From contig NZ_BMTY01000027.1 in NCBI RefSeq assembly GCF_014649915.1, positions 1 to 64,000 on the forward strand: DNA of 64,000 nt, written 5' to 3'. Source of the DNA: Streptomyces toxytricini (GTDB lineage Bacteria; Actinomycetota; Actinomycetes; Streptomycetales; Streptomycetaceae). Position numbers and translations under genes: made by a program. The notes beneath the pieces were generated by a model. The model was not told the DNA's origin. It worked only from the letters and a program-made list of their open reading frames with translations, and searched no databases. Positions 49,619 to 57,603 of this stretch are shown here, in pieces. Numbering within the stretch: the stretch's first letter is position 1; every line of letters begins with the position of its first letter.

Positions 49619-49789
49619 CGGCCGTGGCGCCCGGCACCGCCTGAGGCGGGGTCCCGAAGGCCGGCACCGCACCGGCAGGGCCGCCCCCTGCCCGCGCCGC
49701 CGGCCCGACGGCCCCGCCCGGCGGCCGGGACCGACCCGCCGCTCCGCCGCCCGCCGCCACTTCCGCGCCCCGCACACCCGAAGGTGGTC

Positions 49790-51127
49790 ATGGACGCCAC
49801 ACCCGCCCCGAGCGGCACCCCGGACGCGGACGGACTCCCGTCCGCCGAAGTCCTCGCCTGCATCCGGGACATACCCCTCTACCAGCCCGCCCTCGCCCGC
49901 GGCCGCTTCCCGATCCTGGAGAAGCCCGACATCGCCCGCGGCTTCCCCGACAACTGGATGACGCCGCGCCTGGCCGCCGCACTGGAGTCCGGCGAAGCCG
50001 AGTACGTCCTGTCGACGGGTACCAACCACGCCCGGATGCAGCTCATCCGGCCCCCGTACTTCCTGCTCCGCTCCTACTACCGGCTGTGGAGCGAGCACCC
50101 CGACCTCGCCCACACCTGGGAGAGCGGCTGCCGGCGCGTCTCGCTGACGACCGTCCTCGCCACCGAGCACGTCGCCCGCGTCAACGCCCGCAAGAACGGC
50201 ACGGAACCCGCGGCCGAGCCGTCCCTCGACGACCGCAGGCTCGACGACCGCACCCTCTACCTCAACCTGAGCCTGGACCCGGGGCAGTGGAGCCGCGACG
50301 ACGTCGCGCGGATGCTCGCCGAGATCCGCCGCGTCCGCACCGAACACCCCAAGGGCGACTACCACCTGGACTGCTCCGGCTGTCACCTGGCCCACCTCGT
50401 GCACCGCGCGGAGGCCTTCGGCCTGTGGAATCCGGAGGACTTTCCCCGCCCGGCGAGCATCGTGACCGCATACGAGTACACCCCGGCCAACGTCCGCCGC
50501 TACCTCACCGACCGGTTCGACGTCCCCGTCATCGACCTGTTCGGCAGCACCGAGCTGGGCTACCTCTTCCACAGCGACCGCCACGGCCGCTACCACCCCT
50601 ACCTGGACCGGATGAGCGTCGAACTGGTGCCCGTCGCCCCCGGCAGCGGCATCCACAGCCTCATCGTCACCAGCATCCGCAACCCGTACATGCCGCTGGT
50701 CCGCTACCGCTCCGGGGACTGCGTCCGCACCGCCGACGGCAGTCCCGACCCCGCGCAGATCACCGCCTTCTGCGGCCGGGAGAAGGAGCTGCTCGCCACC
50801 CCGCACGGCCCCGTGGCCCACGCCGACGTCGACGGCGTCGTCACCGCCACCGCCCCGCAGGTCTTCCTCGCCCGCCTGGACGTGGCCGCGGGCGACCCCG
50901 CCGCACCCTCCCGGCTGCACTACACCACCTTCGACGGCCGCCCCCTGGACGCCGACCGGGCCTCCGCCCTCGCCTCCGGCCTCACCGCCCTGACCGGCCG
51001 CCCCTGCACCACCGCCCACCGGGCGCACCTCCCCATCGGCAGGTCGGGCAAGTACGCCTGGCTCGCCGCCCACGACGACCCGGCCGCCGCGCCCGCCGCG
51101 CAGCCGCCGCAAGGAGGCACGGCATGA
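49790..51127 (+). CDS. PaaK/LuxE-like adenylate-forming enzyme of the GCIS cassette
   Basis: 445 residues; ATG 49790 with AAGG five bases upstream. It has the ANL-type motifs in the order of phenylacetate-CoA ligase/CoF synthetase-like proteins: STGTNHARMQ (75-84) as the phosphate loop, FGSTELGYLF (251-260), RYRSGD (305-310) and GREKEL (329-334), followed by a small C-terminal domain with no separate lysine motif that I can place. A CSGC pair (195-198) is unusual and may bind metal or carry an acyl group. It would activate a carboxylate with ATP to an acyl-AMP and pass it to a thiol or amine. LuxE, a relative, is an acyl-protein synthetase that loads its own cysteine. The peptide made by the gene in front is the obvious partner. 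The stop overlaps the next start (ATGA). Confidence 0.85.
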   Translation: MDATPAPSGTPDADGLPSAEVLACIRDIPLYQPALARGRFPILEKPDIARGFPDNWMTPRLAAALESGEAEYVLSTGTNHARMQLIRPPYFLLRSYYRLWSEHPDLAHTWESGCRRVSLTTVLATEHVARVNARKNGTEPAAEPSLDDRRLDDRTLYLNLSLDPGQWSRDDVARMLAEIRRVRTEHPKGDYHLDCSGCHLAHLVHRAEAFGLWNPEDFPRPASIVTAYEYTPANVRRYLTDRFDVPVIDLFGSTELGYLFHSDRHGRYHPYLDRMSVELVPVAPGSGIHSLIVTSIRNPYMPLVRYRSGDCVRTADGSPDPAQITAFCGREKELLATPHGPVAHADVDGVVTATAPQVFLARLDVAAGDPAAPSRLHYTTFDGRPLDADRASALASGLTALTGRPCTTAHRAHLPIGRSGKYAWLAAHDDPAAAPAAQPPQGGTA

Positions 51128-51657
51128 GCCCCCGTACGAGCCCCGAGGCGCTGCGCGCCCTCCTCGGCCCCGTCCTGCACGAGGAGGCCGTCCGGTACGC
51201 GGAGGCCCGCACCGGCGAGGGGCGTGCGCACGCCGAGCGGCAGGTCCTGGAGTGCCTGCGCTACCTCCACCTCGTCTCCTCCCACCCCGACCGGCTCGGC
51301 GGCCTGTTCCTGCCGGTCGAGCAGGACATCGACGAGATCTGGCACTACCTGATCCTCCAGACCCGCGAATACCGCGCCCTGTGCGAGGAGCGGCTGCCGG
51401 GCCGCTTCTTCATCCACCACCGCAGCATCGGCTACCAGGACTACCAGGCGGAGCCGGGGCGGGAGCGGGCCGCCGAGGAGGCGCTGCGCTGGATCCCGCT
51501 GTACTGCGCGGAGTTCGGGCCGCTGGACGAGGGCGTCCTGCCGCACTGGACGATCGTCCGGTTCCTGCACGAGAACCTCGGGCTGCCGCTGGCCGAGATC
51601 TCGGCGCTGGACGCCGCCGCACCGGAGCCGCAGCCCCAGCCGGCCTCCGCCAGCTGA
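51124..51657 (+). CDS. GRDP-like small protein of the GCIS cassette
   Basis: 177 residues, coupled to the previous gene by ATGA. Helical: LRALLGPVLHEEAVRYAEARTGEGRAHAERQVLECLRYLHLVSSHP, then DIDEIWHYLILQTREYRALCEERLPGRFFIHHRSIGYQDYQ, which resembles the D-x-x-WH-x-H-x-L...Y...C pattern of the glycine-rich-domain protein-like (GRDP) family. The C-terminus reads LRWIPLYCAEFGPLDEGVLPHWTIVRFLHENLGL. Conserved His, Trp and Cys could form a metal site or active site. No function is known to me; by context it may help modify or bind the GCIS peptide. Confidence 0.78.
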   Translation: MSPRTSPEALRALLGPVLHEEAVRYAEARTGEGRAHAERQVLECLRYLHLVSSHPDRLGGLFLPVEQDIDEIWHYLILQTREYRALCEERLPGRFFIHHRSIGYQDYQAEPGRERAAEEALRWIPLYCAEFGPLDEGVLPHWTIVRFLHENLGLPLAEISALDAAAPEPQPQPASAS

Positions 51658-51670
51658 CCGCCCGGGCGGG

Positions 51671-52891
51671 TCAGCGCGGGAACGGGGTCAGCGGGCGGTC
51701 CGGGGAGAGGAGGGCGGAGATGCGCTGGGCGACCGTCTCCGCCGTGTTCCCCTGAGGGGCCCGCGGGCCGGTGGTCGTCGACACCGCGATCGCGAGCCGC
51801 TCGTCGGGCAGGTACGCCTGCACGGCCGCGTAGCCGAAGAACGACGGGTTCGTCATCACCCAGCCGTCCAGGACTATCACCCCGACGCCGAAGTGCGCGT
51901 CGCGGGTCTGCCGCAGGCACACCGAGGCCGGGCAGTTCACGGTCGCATGCCCCAACCCCACCGTGCCCGGCTCCAGTTGCAGCCGGTACGAGGCGGGGGA
52001 CAGCAGCTCGCCCGCGCCGACGGCCCGCGCCGACCGGGCGAGGTCGCAGACGTCCATGGTCAGGACCGCCCCGGGGGCCGTCGTCCAGGACGGGTTCCAG
52101 TACGTGGAGTCGACGTACAGGCCCTCCGCGTCCTCGGTGAAGGCGTGCAGCACGGGCTGCGGGACGGCCGGCGTGTACCCGTTCCGGGTCTGGCGCAGCC
52201 CCGCCGGGCCCATGATGCGCTCCTGCAGGAGCCTGTCCAGCCGCGTCCCGGTGATCTTCTCCAGTGCCGCGCCGAGCAGGACGAAGTTGGCGTGGGAGTA
52301 GCTCCAGTCGGTGCCCGGCGGATACCACAGCGGGTGCCGGGTGGAGATCCCGACGAGCTCCTCGGGCGTCCAGTGCCGGTTCGGGTCCGCGCTCAGCTCT
52401 TTGACGAACACCGGGTCGGTCACGTAGTCGTGCAGCCCGGAGGTGGAGGTGCCGAGCATCTTCAGCGTGATGCGGTCGCCGTCCGGCAGGTCGGGCAGCC
52501 AGCGCGAGACGGGGTCGTCGAGGCGGACCCTCCCCTCCTCGGCGAGCTGCAGCAGGACGACGCCGAGGTAGACGATGCCGACCGAGCCGGCGCGGAAGTG
52601 CATGGCGGGCGTGGCGGGTTCGCCGCTGCGGGACTCGCCCACGGCCCCCGTCACGACCTCCCGCCCGTCCACGGCCACACTGAACTGCACGGCCCGGAGA
52701 TCGAGTTCGGCCTTCGCCCGCTGAACGATGCCGCGGACCTCGCGGGCCGTCGTCCCGTCGGCGGAGGCGGGAGTGGCCACACAGCCGTCGGCAGCGGGAG
52801 GGACCGCACCGGCGGGCACCGCGGCCGGAACCTGCAGGGCCGCGGCGGCCAGAGCGGCGACGCAGAGCGGCGCAACCCGTCGGTACCTCAT
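51671..52891 (-). CDS. Serine-hydrolase (class C beta-lactamase-like) protein lacking the catalytic Lys
   Basis: 406 residues with a signal peptide (VAPLCVAALAAAALQVPAAV). The fold is that of the beta-lactamase/D-Ala-D-Ala carboxypeptidase family: RAVQFSVAVDGREVVTGAVGE, FRAGSVGIVYLGVVLLQLAEEG, RLDDPVSRWLPDLP, ITLKMLGTSTSGLHDYV, YPPGTDWSYSHANFVLLGAALEKITG. But the SxxK motif is S103-V-G-I106 instead of S-x-x-K, and the Y-S-N motif is Y198-S-H200; the final H/K-x-G region is DGWVMTNPSFFGY. So the enzyme is probably inactive or works in another way. The ATG at 52891 follows CATAGT by six bases with no ribosome site, so it is likely leaderless. It converges on the GCIS cassette. Confidence 0.85.
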   Translation of the reverse strand: MRYRRVAPLCVAALAAAALQVPAAVPAGAVPPAADGCVATPASADGTTAREVRGIVQRAKAELDLRAVQFSVAVDGREVVTGAVGESRSGEPATPAMHFRAGSVGIVYLGVVLLQLAEEGRVRLDDPVSRWLPDLPDGDRITLKMLGTSTSGLHDYVTDPVFVKELSADPNRHWTPEELVGISTRHPLWYPPGTDWSYSHANFVLLGAALEKITGTRLDRLLQERIMGPAGLRQTRNGYTPAVPQPVLHAFTEDAEGLYVDSTYWNPSWTTAPGAVLTMDVCDLARSARAVGAGELLSPASYRLQLEPGTVGLGHATVNCPASVCLRQTRDAHFGVGVIVLDGWVMTNPSFFGYAAVQAYLPDERLAIAVSTTTGPRAPQGNTAETVAQRISALLSPDRPLTPFPR

Positions 52892-52977
52892 AAAGGCACT
52901 ATGCGCCCACCGTCGCCCCACCGCGCGCCGGGGCCACGGCCGTGCCGGACGGATCCGCCCGTGGGAGAATGCCGGCC

Positions 52978-53325
52978 ATGACGACGTGAAGGGCACCGGC
53001 CCAGTGGCAGCCGTGGCGGAAAGTCGGGAGTTGGGGCACGGTCCCCGACGGCGACCGCCGCGTCTGCACCGCCTGCGGAACGCCCGCGGGCTCCTACCGG
53101 TACCGCTGCCACCCGCCCGGGTCCCCCCTGTACGAGCGCTGCATCGGACTCGCCTGGTGCGAGGGCTGCCGGGTCTACTCCTCGGCCCTGGTGCACGTCC
53201 CGCGGACGCGTACCCCGGCCGACCCCCTCGCCGCTCTGCCTCAGGGGGAGCGGGAGCGGCTGCTGCGCTCGGAGAGGCGAACGGTCGAGTTCCTGGCCCG
53301 CAGGGACCGCCGCGACAGGGGATAG
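52978..53325 (+). pseudogene. Zinc-ribbon-like protein gene with TGA at codon 4
   Basis: From ATG 52978 (GGGAG upstream) the frame reads M-T-T then TGA (52987-52989), after which it stays open to the TAG at 53325 and encodes WQPWRKVGSWGTVPDGDRRVC, CTACGTPAGSYRYRCH, RCIGLAWCEGCRVYSSALVHVPRTR and a charged tail. That part is strongly protein-like, with CxxC, C..C and WCEGC pairs suggesting zinc binding. No ATG, GTG, TTG or CTG in frame lies between the TGA and the conserved start (WQPW). So the gene is disrupted by one base change, or uses a start or read-through that I cannot see. Confidence 0.65.
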
Positions 53326-53343
53326 GAGGCCGGCAGGGACCGG

Positions 53344-54300
53344 CTACGGCAGGGGCGTGCCGCGGGCCGTGGTCCAGAGGGTGTACCACTCCTCGTGGGT
53401 CAGGTCGGGGGCGGGGCGCTGCGCCGCGTCGCGGCAGGCGCGGATGCGGGCCGGGTCGGACGTGCCGACGATCGGGGCGATGCCGGCCGGGTGGCGCATC
53501 AGCCACCACAGCAGCACCGTCTCGGGCGTCGTGCCCTTCTCCTCTGCCAGCCGGGACAGCAGCGCCGCCGCGGCCCGCTCGGCGGGCGTTTCCTGGCGGC
53601 CCGTGAACCGGCCCTGCGCCAGGGCGCCCCAGGCCTGGAGTCCGATGCCGTGCTCGCGGCAGAACTCCAGGGTGCCGAAGGGGAAGCCGTTCGCGGCGGC
53701 CTGCGGCGTGTTGAGGAGGACGCCCGCCTCGACCCAGTCGCGGCTGTGCAGGCTCATCTCCAGCTGGTTGGCGACCAGCGGCACGTCCAGCCGTGCCTGG
53801 AGCGCGGCGATCTGCGCGGCGCCCATGTTGGACACGCCGAACCGCCGTACGAGGCCCTGCCGGCGCAGCGACTCCAGCGCCTCGGCCGTGTCGTCGGGGT
53901 CCGCCAGCGGGTCGGGGCGGTGCAGCAGCAGGACGTCGATCACGTCGGTGCGCAGCCGGGCCAGGCTCTCCTCCACCCGGCGCAGGATGCTCTTGCCGCG
54001 CAGGTCGTACATGCCCGGCAGGCCGCCGTCGGGAAGGCGGATGCCGCACTTCGTCTGGACGGTGATGCGGCCGCGCAGCCCGGGGTCGCGGGCGAGGACC
54101 TCGCCGAAGACGGCCTCCGACTTGCCGTGCCGGTAGATGTCCGCGTGGTCGAAGGCCGTGATGCCGGCGTCCAGGGCGGCCCGTACGGCGGCCTCCGCCG
54201 CGTCGACGTCGGCAGGGCCGTAAGGCTCGGGGCTCCAGGTCCCGCCGAGGCCCATGCACCCGTACAGCACCCGTCCGGCACCGCTCGCATTCGTCGTCAT
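53344..54300 (-). CDS. Aldo/keto reductase
   Basis: 318 residues. The ATG at 54300 has AAGGTGG six bases upstream. The catalytic tetrad is visible: D in FDHADIYRHGKSE with Y four residues on, K in TVQTKCGI and H in VLLLHRPDP. The strand-helix repeat of the TIM barrel continues with RRFGVSNMGAAQIAAL, VANQLEMSLHS and an NADP-binding end IAPIVGTSDPARIRAC. It reduces a carbonyl compound with NADPH; the short DPAR region and PDPLADPDD suggest the YdhF/AKR11-like group. It is divergent from the Xi-class GST gene with 76 bases between starts. Confidence 0.93.
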   Translation of the reverse strand: MTTNASGAGRVLYGCMGLGGTWSPEPYGPADVDAAEAAVRAALDAGITAFDHADIYRHGKSEAVFGEVLARDPGLRGRITVQTKCGIRLPDGGLPGMYDLRGKSILRRVEESLARLRTDVIDVLLLHRPDPLADPDDTAEALESLRRQGLVRRFGVSNMGAAQIAALQARLDVPLVANQLEMSLHSRDWVEAGVLLNTPQAAANGFPFGTLEFCREHGIGLQAWGALAQGRFTGRQETPAERAAAALLSRLAEEKGTTPETVLLWWLMRHPAGIAPIVGTSDPARIRACRDAAQRPAPDLTHEEWYTLWTTARGTPLP

Positions 54301-54376
54301 GGACGCCACCTTAGGGCCTGTCCGGCGGATCACGGCCTGGGCGTTCGCCCGCCGGGTCGCGGGGTAGGCGCACGCC

Positions 54377-55450
54377 ATGAGCTATGTCCAACGGGGCCGG
54401 GACTACGACCGCGACACCCGGTACCTGACCACGCGGATCACCGCCGACGGCCGCGACGGGTATCCGGTCGAGCCCGGCCGGTACCGGCTCGTCGTGAGCC
54501 GGGCCTGTCCGTGGGCCAGTAGGGCCGTGATCGTGCGTCGGCTCCTCGGGCTGGAGGACGCCCTGCCGATGGCGGTCGCCGGGCCCGTCCACGACGAGCG
54601 CAGCTGGACCTTCGACCTCGACCCCGGCGGCCGGGACCCGGTCCTCGGTATCGAGCGGCTCCGCGAGGCCTACCTCGCGCGGGACCCGGCGTACGACCGC
54701 GGCATCACCGTGCCCGCGGTCGTCGACGTGCCCACCGGCGAAGTCGTCACGAACGACTTCGCGCAGATCACCCTCGACCTGTCCCTCGAGTGGACCGCCC
54801 ACCACCGCCCCGGCGCGCCCGACCTGTACCCGGCCCCGCTGCGGGGGGAGATCGACGCGGTGAACGACCTGGTCTATCGGGACGTGAACAACGGCGTGTA
54901 CCGCGCCGGCTTCGCCGGCTCCCAGGCAGCGTACGAGGCGGCGTACGACCGCCTCTTCGACCGGCTCGACCGGCTCGGCGAGCGGCTGACCCGCTCCCGC
55001 TACCTGGTCGGCGACACCGTCACCGAGGCCGACGTGCGGCTCTTCACCACCCTCGTGCGGTTCGACTCCGTCTACCACGGCCACTTCAAGTGCAACCGGC
55101 ACAAGCTCGCCGAGCTGCCCGTCCTGTGGGCGTACGCCCGGGACCTGTTCCAGACCCCCGGCTTCGGGGACACCGTCGACTTCGACCACATCAAACGGCA
55201 CTACCACCTCGTGCACACGGACATCAATCCGACCGGGATCGTCCCGGCCGGCCCGGACCTCTCCGCGTGGCTCGCCCCCCACGGCCGGGCGGTCCTGGGC
55301 GGCCGTCCCTTCGGCGACGGGACGCCACCCGGTCCCGTCTCCCCGCGGGAGACGGTCCCCGCGGCCCACACACCCCTGGGCACGGCCTCCGACGGGACAC
55401 CGCCGGTGCCGGTCGCTCCGGGTGCGGCTCGCGTCCGGAGCGGGACGTGA
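54377..55450 (+). CDS. Glutathionyl-hydroquinone-reductase-like (Xi-class GST) protein
   Basis: 357 residues; ATG 54377. The thioredoxin-like part carries the catalytic cysteine in RACPWASRAVIVRRLLGL, the Xi-class mark. The helical domain follows with YPAPLRGEIDAVNDLVYRDVNNGVYRAGFAGSQAAYEAAYDRLFDRLD, RYLVGDTVTEADVRLFTTLVRFDSVYHGHFKCNRHKL and DFDHIKRHYHLVHTDINPTGIVPAGPD, all typical. Such enzymes reduce glutathionyl- or, in actinobacteria, mycothiol-linked hydroquinones. A ~60-residue Pro/Thr-rich tail is unusual and dispensable-looking. Its neighbour on the other side is a reductase of the aldo/keto family, so both may deal with quinones or aldehydes. Confidence 0.92.
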   Translation: MSYVQRGRDYDRDTRYLTTRITADGRDGYPVEPGRYRLVVSRACPWASRAVIVRRLLGLEDALPMAVAGPVHDERSWTFDLDPGGRDPVLGIERLREAYLARDPAYDRGITVPAVVDVPTGEVVTNDFAQITLDLSLEWTAHHRPGAPDLYPAPLRGEIDAVNDLVYRDVNNGVYRAGFAGSQAAYEAAYDRLFDRLDRLGERLTRSRYLVGDTVTEADVRLFTTLVRFDSVYHGHFKCNRHKLAELPVLWAYARDLFQTPGFGDTVDFDHIKRHYHLVHTDINPTGIVPAGPDLSAWLAPHGRAVLGGRPFGDGTPPGPVSPRETVPAAHTPLGTASDGTPPVPVAPGAARVRSGT

Positions 55451-55795
55451 TCAGCCCGCCTCCAGGGCGTCGGCCTGTTCGACCAGATCCGCCGCCACGT
55501 CGTCCCAGTCGGGACCGAAGACCTGAAGGACCATGGCGGCCTCCCGCATCAGCTCGGGCTCGTCCGGCCGTTGCAGCAGCACCAGCCGGTATGAGAGGTT
55601 GCGTATCCACACGGGCAGGTTGCCGTCGGTGCACTGCGGGCAGAGCTCGCGCAGCATGGCGAGGATGGCGTCCGCCCCGGCGAAGGTCAGCTGCTCGACG
55701 AAGTAGTGCTCCCGGTGCTCCCGGCTGCATTCCGGTGTCGGCCGGTACTCGTCTCCGTAGAGGCACCGGGCGTGCTCTGTGAGGGTGCTGTGCAC
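55451..55795 (-). CDS. Hypothetical protein
   Basis: 114 residues from the GTG at 55795, chosen because GGATGGGGG lies in front; an ATG three codons upstream (55804) is also possible. HSTLTEHARCLYGDEYRPTPECSREHREHYFVEQLTFAGADAILAMLRELCPQCTDGNLPVWIRNLSYRLVLLQRPDEPELMREAAMVLQVFGPDWDDVAADLVEQADALEAG is the full sense in pieces: a C-rich N-terminal half (three cysteines plus CPQC) and a helical C-terminal half. It ends exactly where the GST gene ends. No motif identifies it; the cysteines may bind zinc. Confidence 0.7.
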   Translation of the reverse strand: MHSTLTEHARCLYGDEYRPTPECSREHREHYFVEQLTFAGADAILAMLRELCPQCTDGNLPVWIRNLSYRLVLLQRPDEPELMREAAMVLQVFGPDWDDVAADLVEQADALEAG

Positions 55796-55958
55796 GGCCC
55801 CCATCCTACGGCGCCGTGATCGACGCACGGGTCCCGGCCGGGAACGCGCAGGCGGGGCCGTGCCGACCCCGCCTCACTGCCGACCGGCTCGCGCGCTCCG
55901 CGCGCATTTTCCGGACCCCGCCGTGCATGGGAGGCCTCCGGCTGGAAAGGGGCCCGGC

Positions 55959-56201
55959 ATGAACGAATACGGACGGCAAGGCAATCCCGACCCCGACCCG
56001 GCGGTCACCCCGGGGCCGGCCGCGGGCGGTGGCGTGCAGCCGGGGGAGACCCCGCCGGGCGAGTCGAGCACCGCCGGCGGCGCGGGGCCGTACCGGCCGC
56101 TCAAGCGAGGCTGGGCCGGCGGGCCGCTCACGATCATCGTGATCGTGGCCGTGCTCTGCGCCCTCTTCTTCCTCGCCTACGCGATCATGGTCGCGCTCTG
56201 A
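55959..56201 (+). CDS. DUF6480-like small membrane protein
   Basis: 80 residues from the ATG at 55959 with GGAAAGG upstream. A Gly/Pro-rich hydrophilic N-terminal part (NPDPDPAVTPGPAAGGG, ETPPGESSTAGG) is followed by a single C-terminal membrane helix (LTIIVIVAVLCALFFLAYAIM), as in the DUF6480 family of actinobacteria. Function unknown. Confidence 0.8.
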   Translation: MNEYGRQGNPDPDPAVTPGPAAGGGVQPGETPPGESSTAGGAGPYRPLKRGWAGGPLTIIVIVAVLCALFFLAYAIMVAL

Positions 56202-56287
56202 GCCCGGCGGACCGCTCCGCGGGGGCGTACTCCCCGCCGTGATGGAACAGTGGGAGGGGTGCCGGACGGATCGGAGGGTTGCGGAGG

Positions 56288-57070
56288 ATGTCCACCAGCG
56301 GGGAGATGTTCGGGGCGCCGTGCTGGGTGAGCCTGGCCACCCACGACCTCGCCTCCGCCGAGGCCTTCTACGGCGCGGTCCTCGGCTGGACCTTCCGCAC
56401 GACCCGCCTCGGCGAGGAGTTCCGCGTGGCGCTCCAGGACGGCGTGCCGGTGGCCGGCATCGGCGCCGTCGTGCCGCGGCTCGGGATCCCGATGGCCTGG
56501 ACGCCGTACTTCGCCGTCGAGGACGCCGACGTCACCGCCGCACGGATCCGCGAGCGCGGCGCCACCACGGCCGTCGGCCCGCTGGCCTTCGCCACCGGCC
56601 GGGCCGCGCTCGCCGCCGACCGGGAGGGCGCGGCGTTCGGCTACTGGGAGGGCGAGGTGGTCTCCCAGTGGACGTCCGCGGAGGACGGGGCGGCCTGGGC
56701 GGAGCTGCGCTCGCGCGACCCGTTCGCGTCCGCCGTCTTCTACGGGGAGGTCCTGGACTGGGCGACCGGACGTCCGGGCTCCCTGGACGTCGCGTACGAG
56801 CACGACCACGTCGTCGTCCGGCGCGGCGCCACTACCGTGGCCCGGATCAGCGGGGGCGCCGTCGGCGGCGACCCGGACCCGCGGATGCGCCCCCGATGGT
56901 GCGTGCACTTCGCCGTGCCCGACCTGGAGGAGGCGGCGGACCGGGCGGTCCGGGCGGGCGGCCGGCAGGCCTCGCCCGTCGAGCAGACGCCGACGGACCG
57001 GCGGATGGTGATGCGGGACAAGGCCGGCGCGCTGTTCACGCTCACCGAGGTCCGCGACGCCGACGCCTGA
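56288..57070 (+). CDS. VOC-family (glyoxalase-like) protein with two modules
   Basis: 260 residues from the ATG at 56288; a TTG three codons upstream could be used. Two vicinal-oxygen-chelate modules are visible: about 10-125 (CWVSLATHDLASAEAFYGAVLGWTFRTT, WTPYFAVEDADVTAARIRERGA) and 135-258 (AWAELRSRDPFASAVFYGEVLDWATG, WCVHFAVPDLEEAADRAVRAGG). Each starts with the helix that carries FYGxVLgW. The metal ligands of dioxygenase or glyoxalase types are only partly present, so it may bind a ligand without catalysis, as many resistance-type VOC proteins do. It converges on the flavin-reductase gene. Confidence 0.88.
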   Translation: MSTSGEMFGAPCWVSLATHDLASAEAFYGAVLGWTFRTTRLGEEFRVALQDGVPVAGIGAVVPRLGIPMAWTPYFAVEDADVTAARIRERGATTAVGPLAFATGRAALAADREGAAFGYWEGEVVSQWTSAEDGAAWAELRSRDPFASAVFYGEVLDWATGRPGSLDVAYEHDHVVVRRGATTVARISGGAVGGDPDPRMRPRWCVHFAVPDLEEAADRAVRAGGRQASPVEQTPTDRRMVMRDKAGALFTLTEVRDADA

Positions 57071-57085
57071 CGGCTCCGCGGGGCG

Positions 57086-57580
57086 TCACGCCGGGTGGCC
57101 CGCCCGTACGTGCCAGACGTCGTGGAGCGTCAGCAGCTCCGGCGCCGGGCCGGGACCGGGCGGGGACTGCTCCACGGGGTCCAGCAGGAACCCGACGTGG
57201 TCTCCGCCGTCGACGCGCGCGGTGATCCGGCTGACGAACCAGGCGCGGGCCCCGTCGAGCAGCGGCGTCCCGTCGGCGGCGGGCCGCCACGCCACCCGGG
57301 CGAACTTGTCCACGCGGTCGCCGGTCTCGCCGCCGAACAGCTCGGCGAGCGGCAGCCCGCCGCGGTCGACGAGGTGCACCGCCAGGCTCTCGGCAGCCCC
57401 CGCCACCCGGAAGGTGTGGTTGAGCCGGGAGAGCCACACGACGAAGCGCGGCGGTCGGATCGAGCACTGCCCGGCGAACCCCACCAGGCATCCGGCGGGC
57501 TGTCCGCCCGCCTGCGCCGTGACGATGCAGACCGTGTTGTCGAGCAGATCGGTGAACCGGTCCAGGCCCGTGTCCGGCAC
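57086..57580 (-). CDS. Flavin reductase-like (FMN-binding split barrel) protein
   Basis: 164 residues; GTG 57580 with GGAGG eight bases before (GTG codons at 57586 and 57589 are alternatives). The fold's motifs are present: TVCIVTAQAGGQPAGCLVGFAGQCSIRPPRFVVWLSRLNHTF, then AVHLVDRGGLPLAELFGGETGDRVDKF and ARVDGGDHVGFLLDPVEQ. It resembles flavin reductases that supply FMNH2/FADH2 to monooxygenases, and also F420-type proteins of the same fold. Here a Baeyer-Villiger-type monooxygenase (NADPH-dependent, 61081) lies a few kb off but does not need such a partner. Confidence 0.87.
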   Translation of the reverse strand: MPDTGLDRFTDLLDNTVCIVTAQAGGQPAGCLVGFAGQCSIRPPRFVVWLSRLNHTFRVAGAAESLAVHLVDRGGLPLAELFGGETGDRVDKFARVAWRPAADGTPLLDGARAWFVSRITARVDGGDHVGFLLDPVEQSPPGPGPAPELLTLHDVWHVRAGHPA

Positions 57581-57603
57581 GCGCACCACCTCCCGCCCCC
57601 TGC

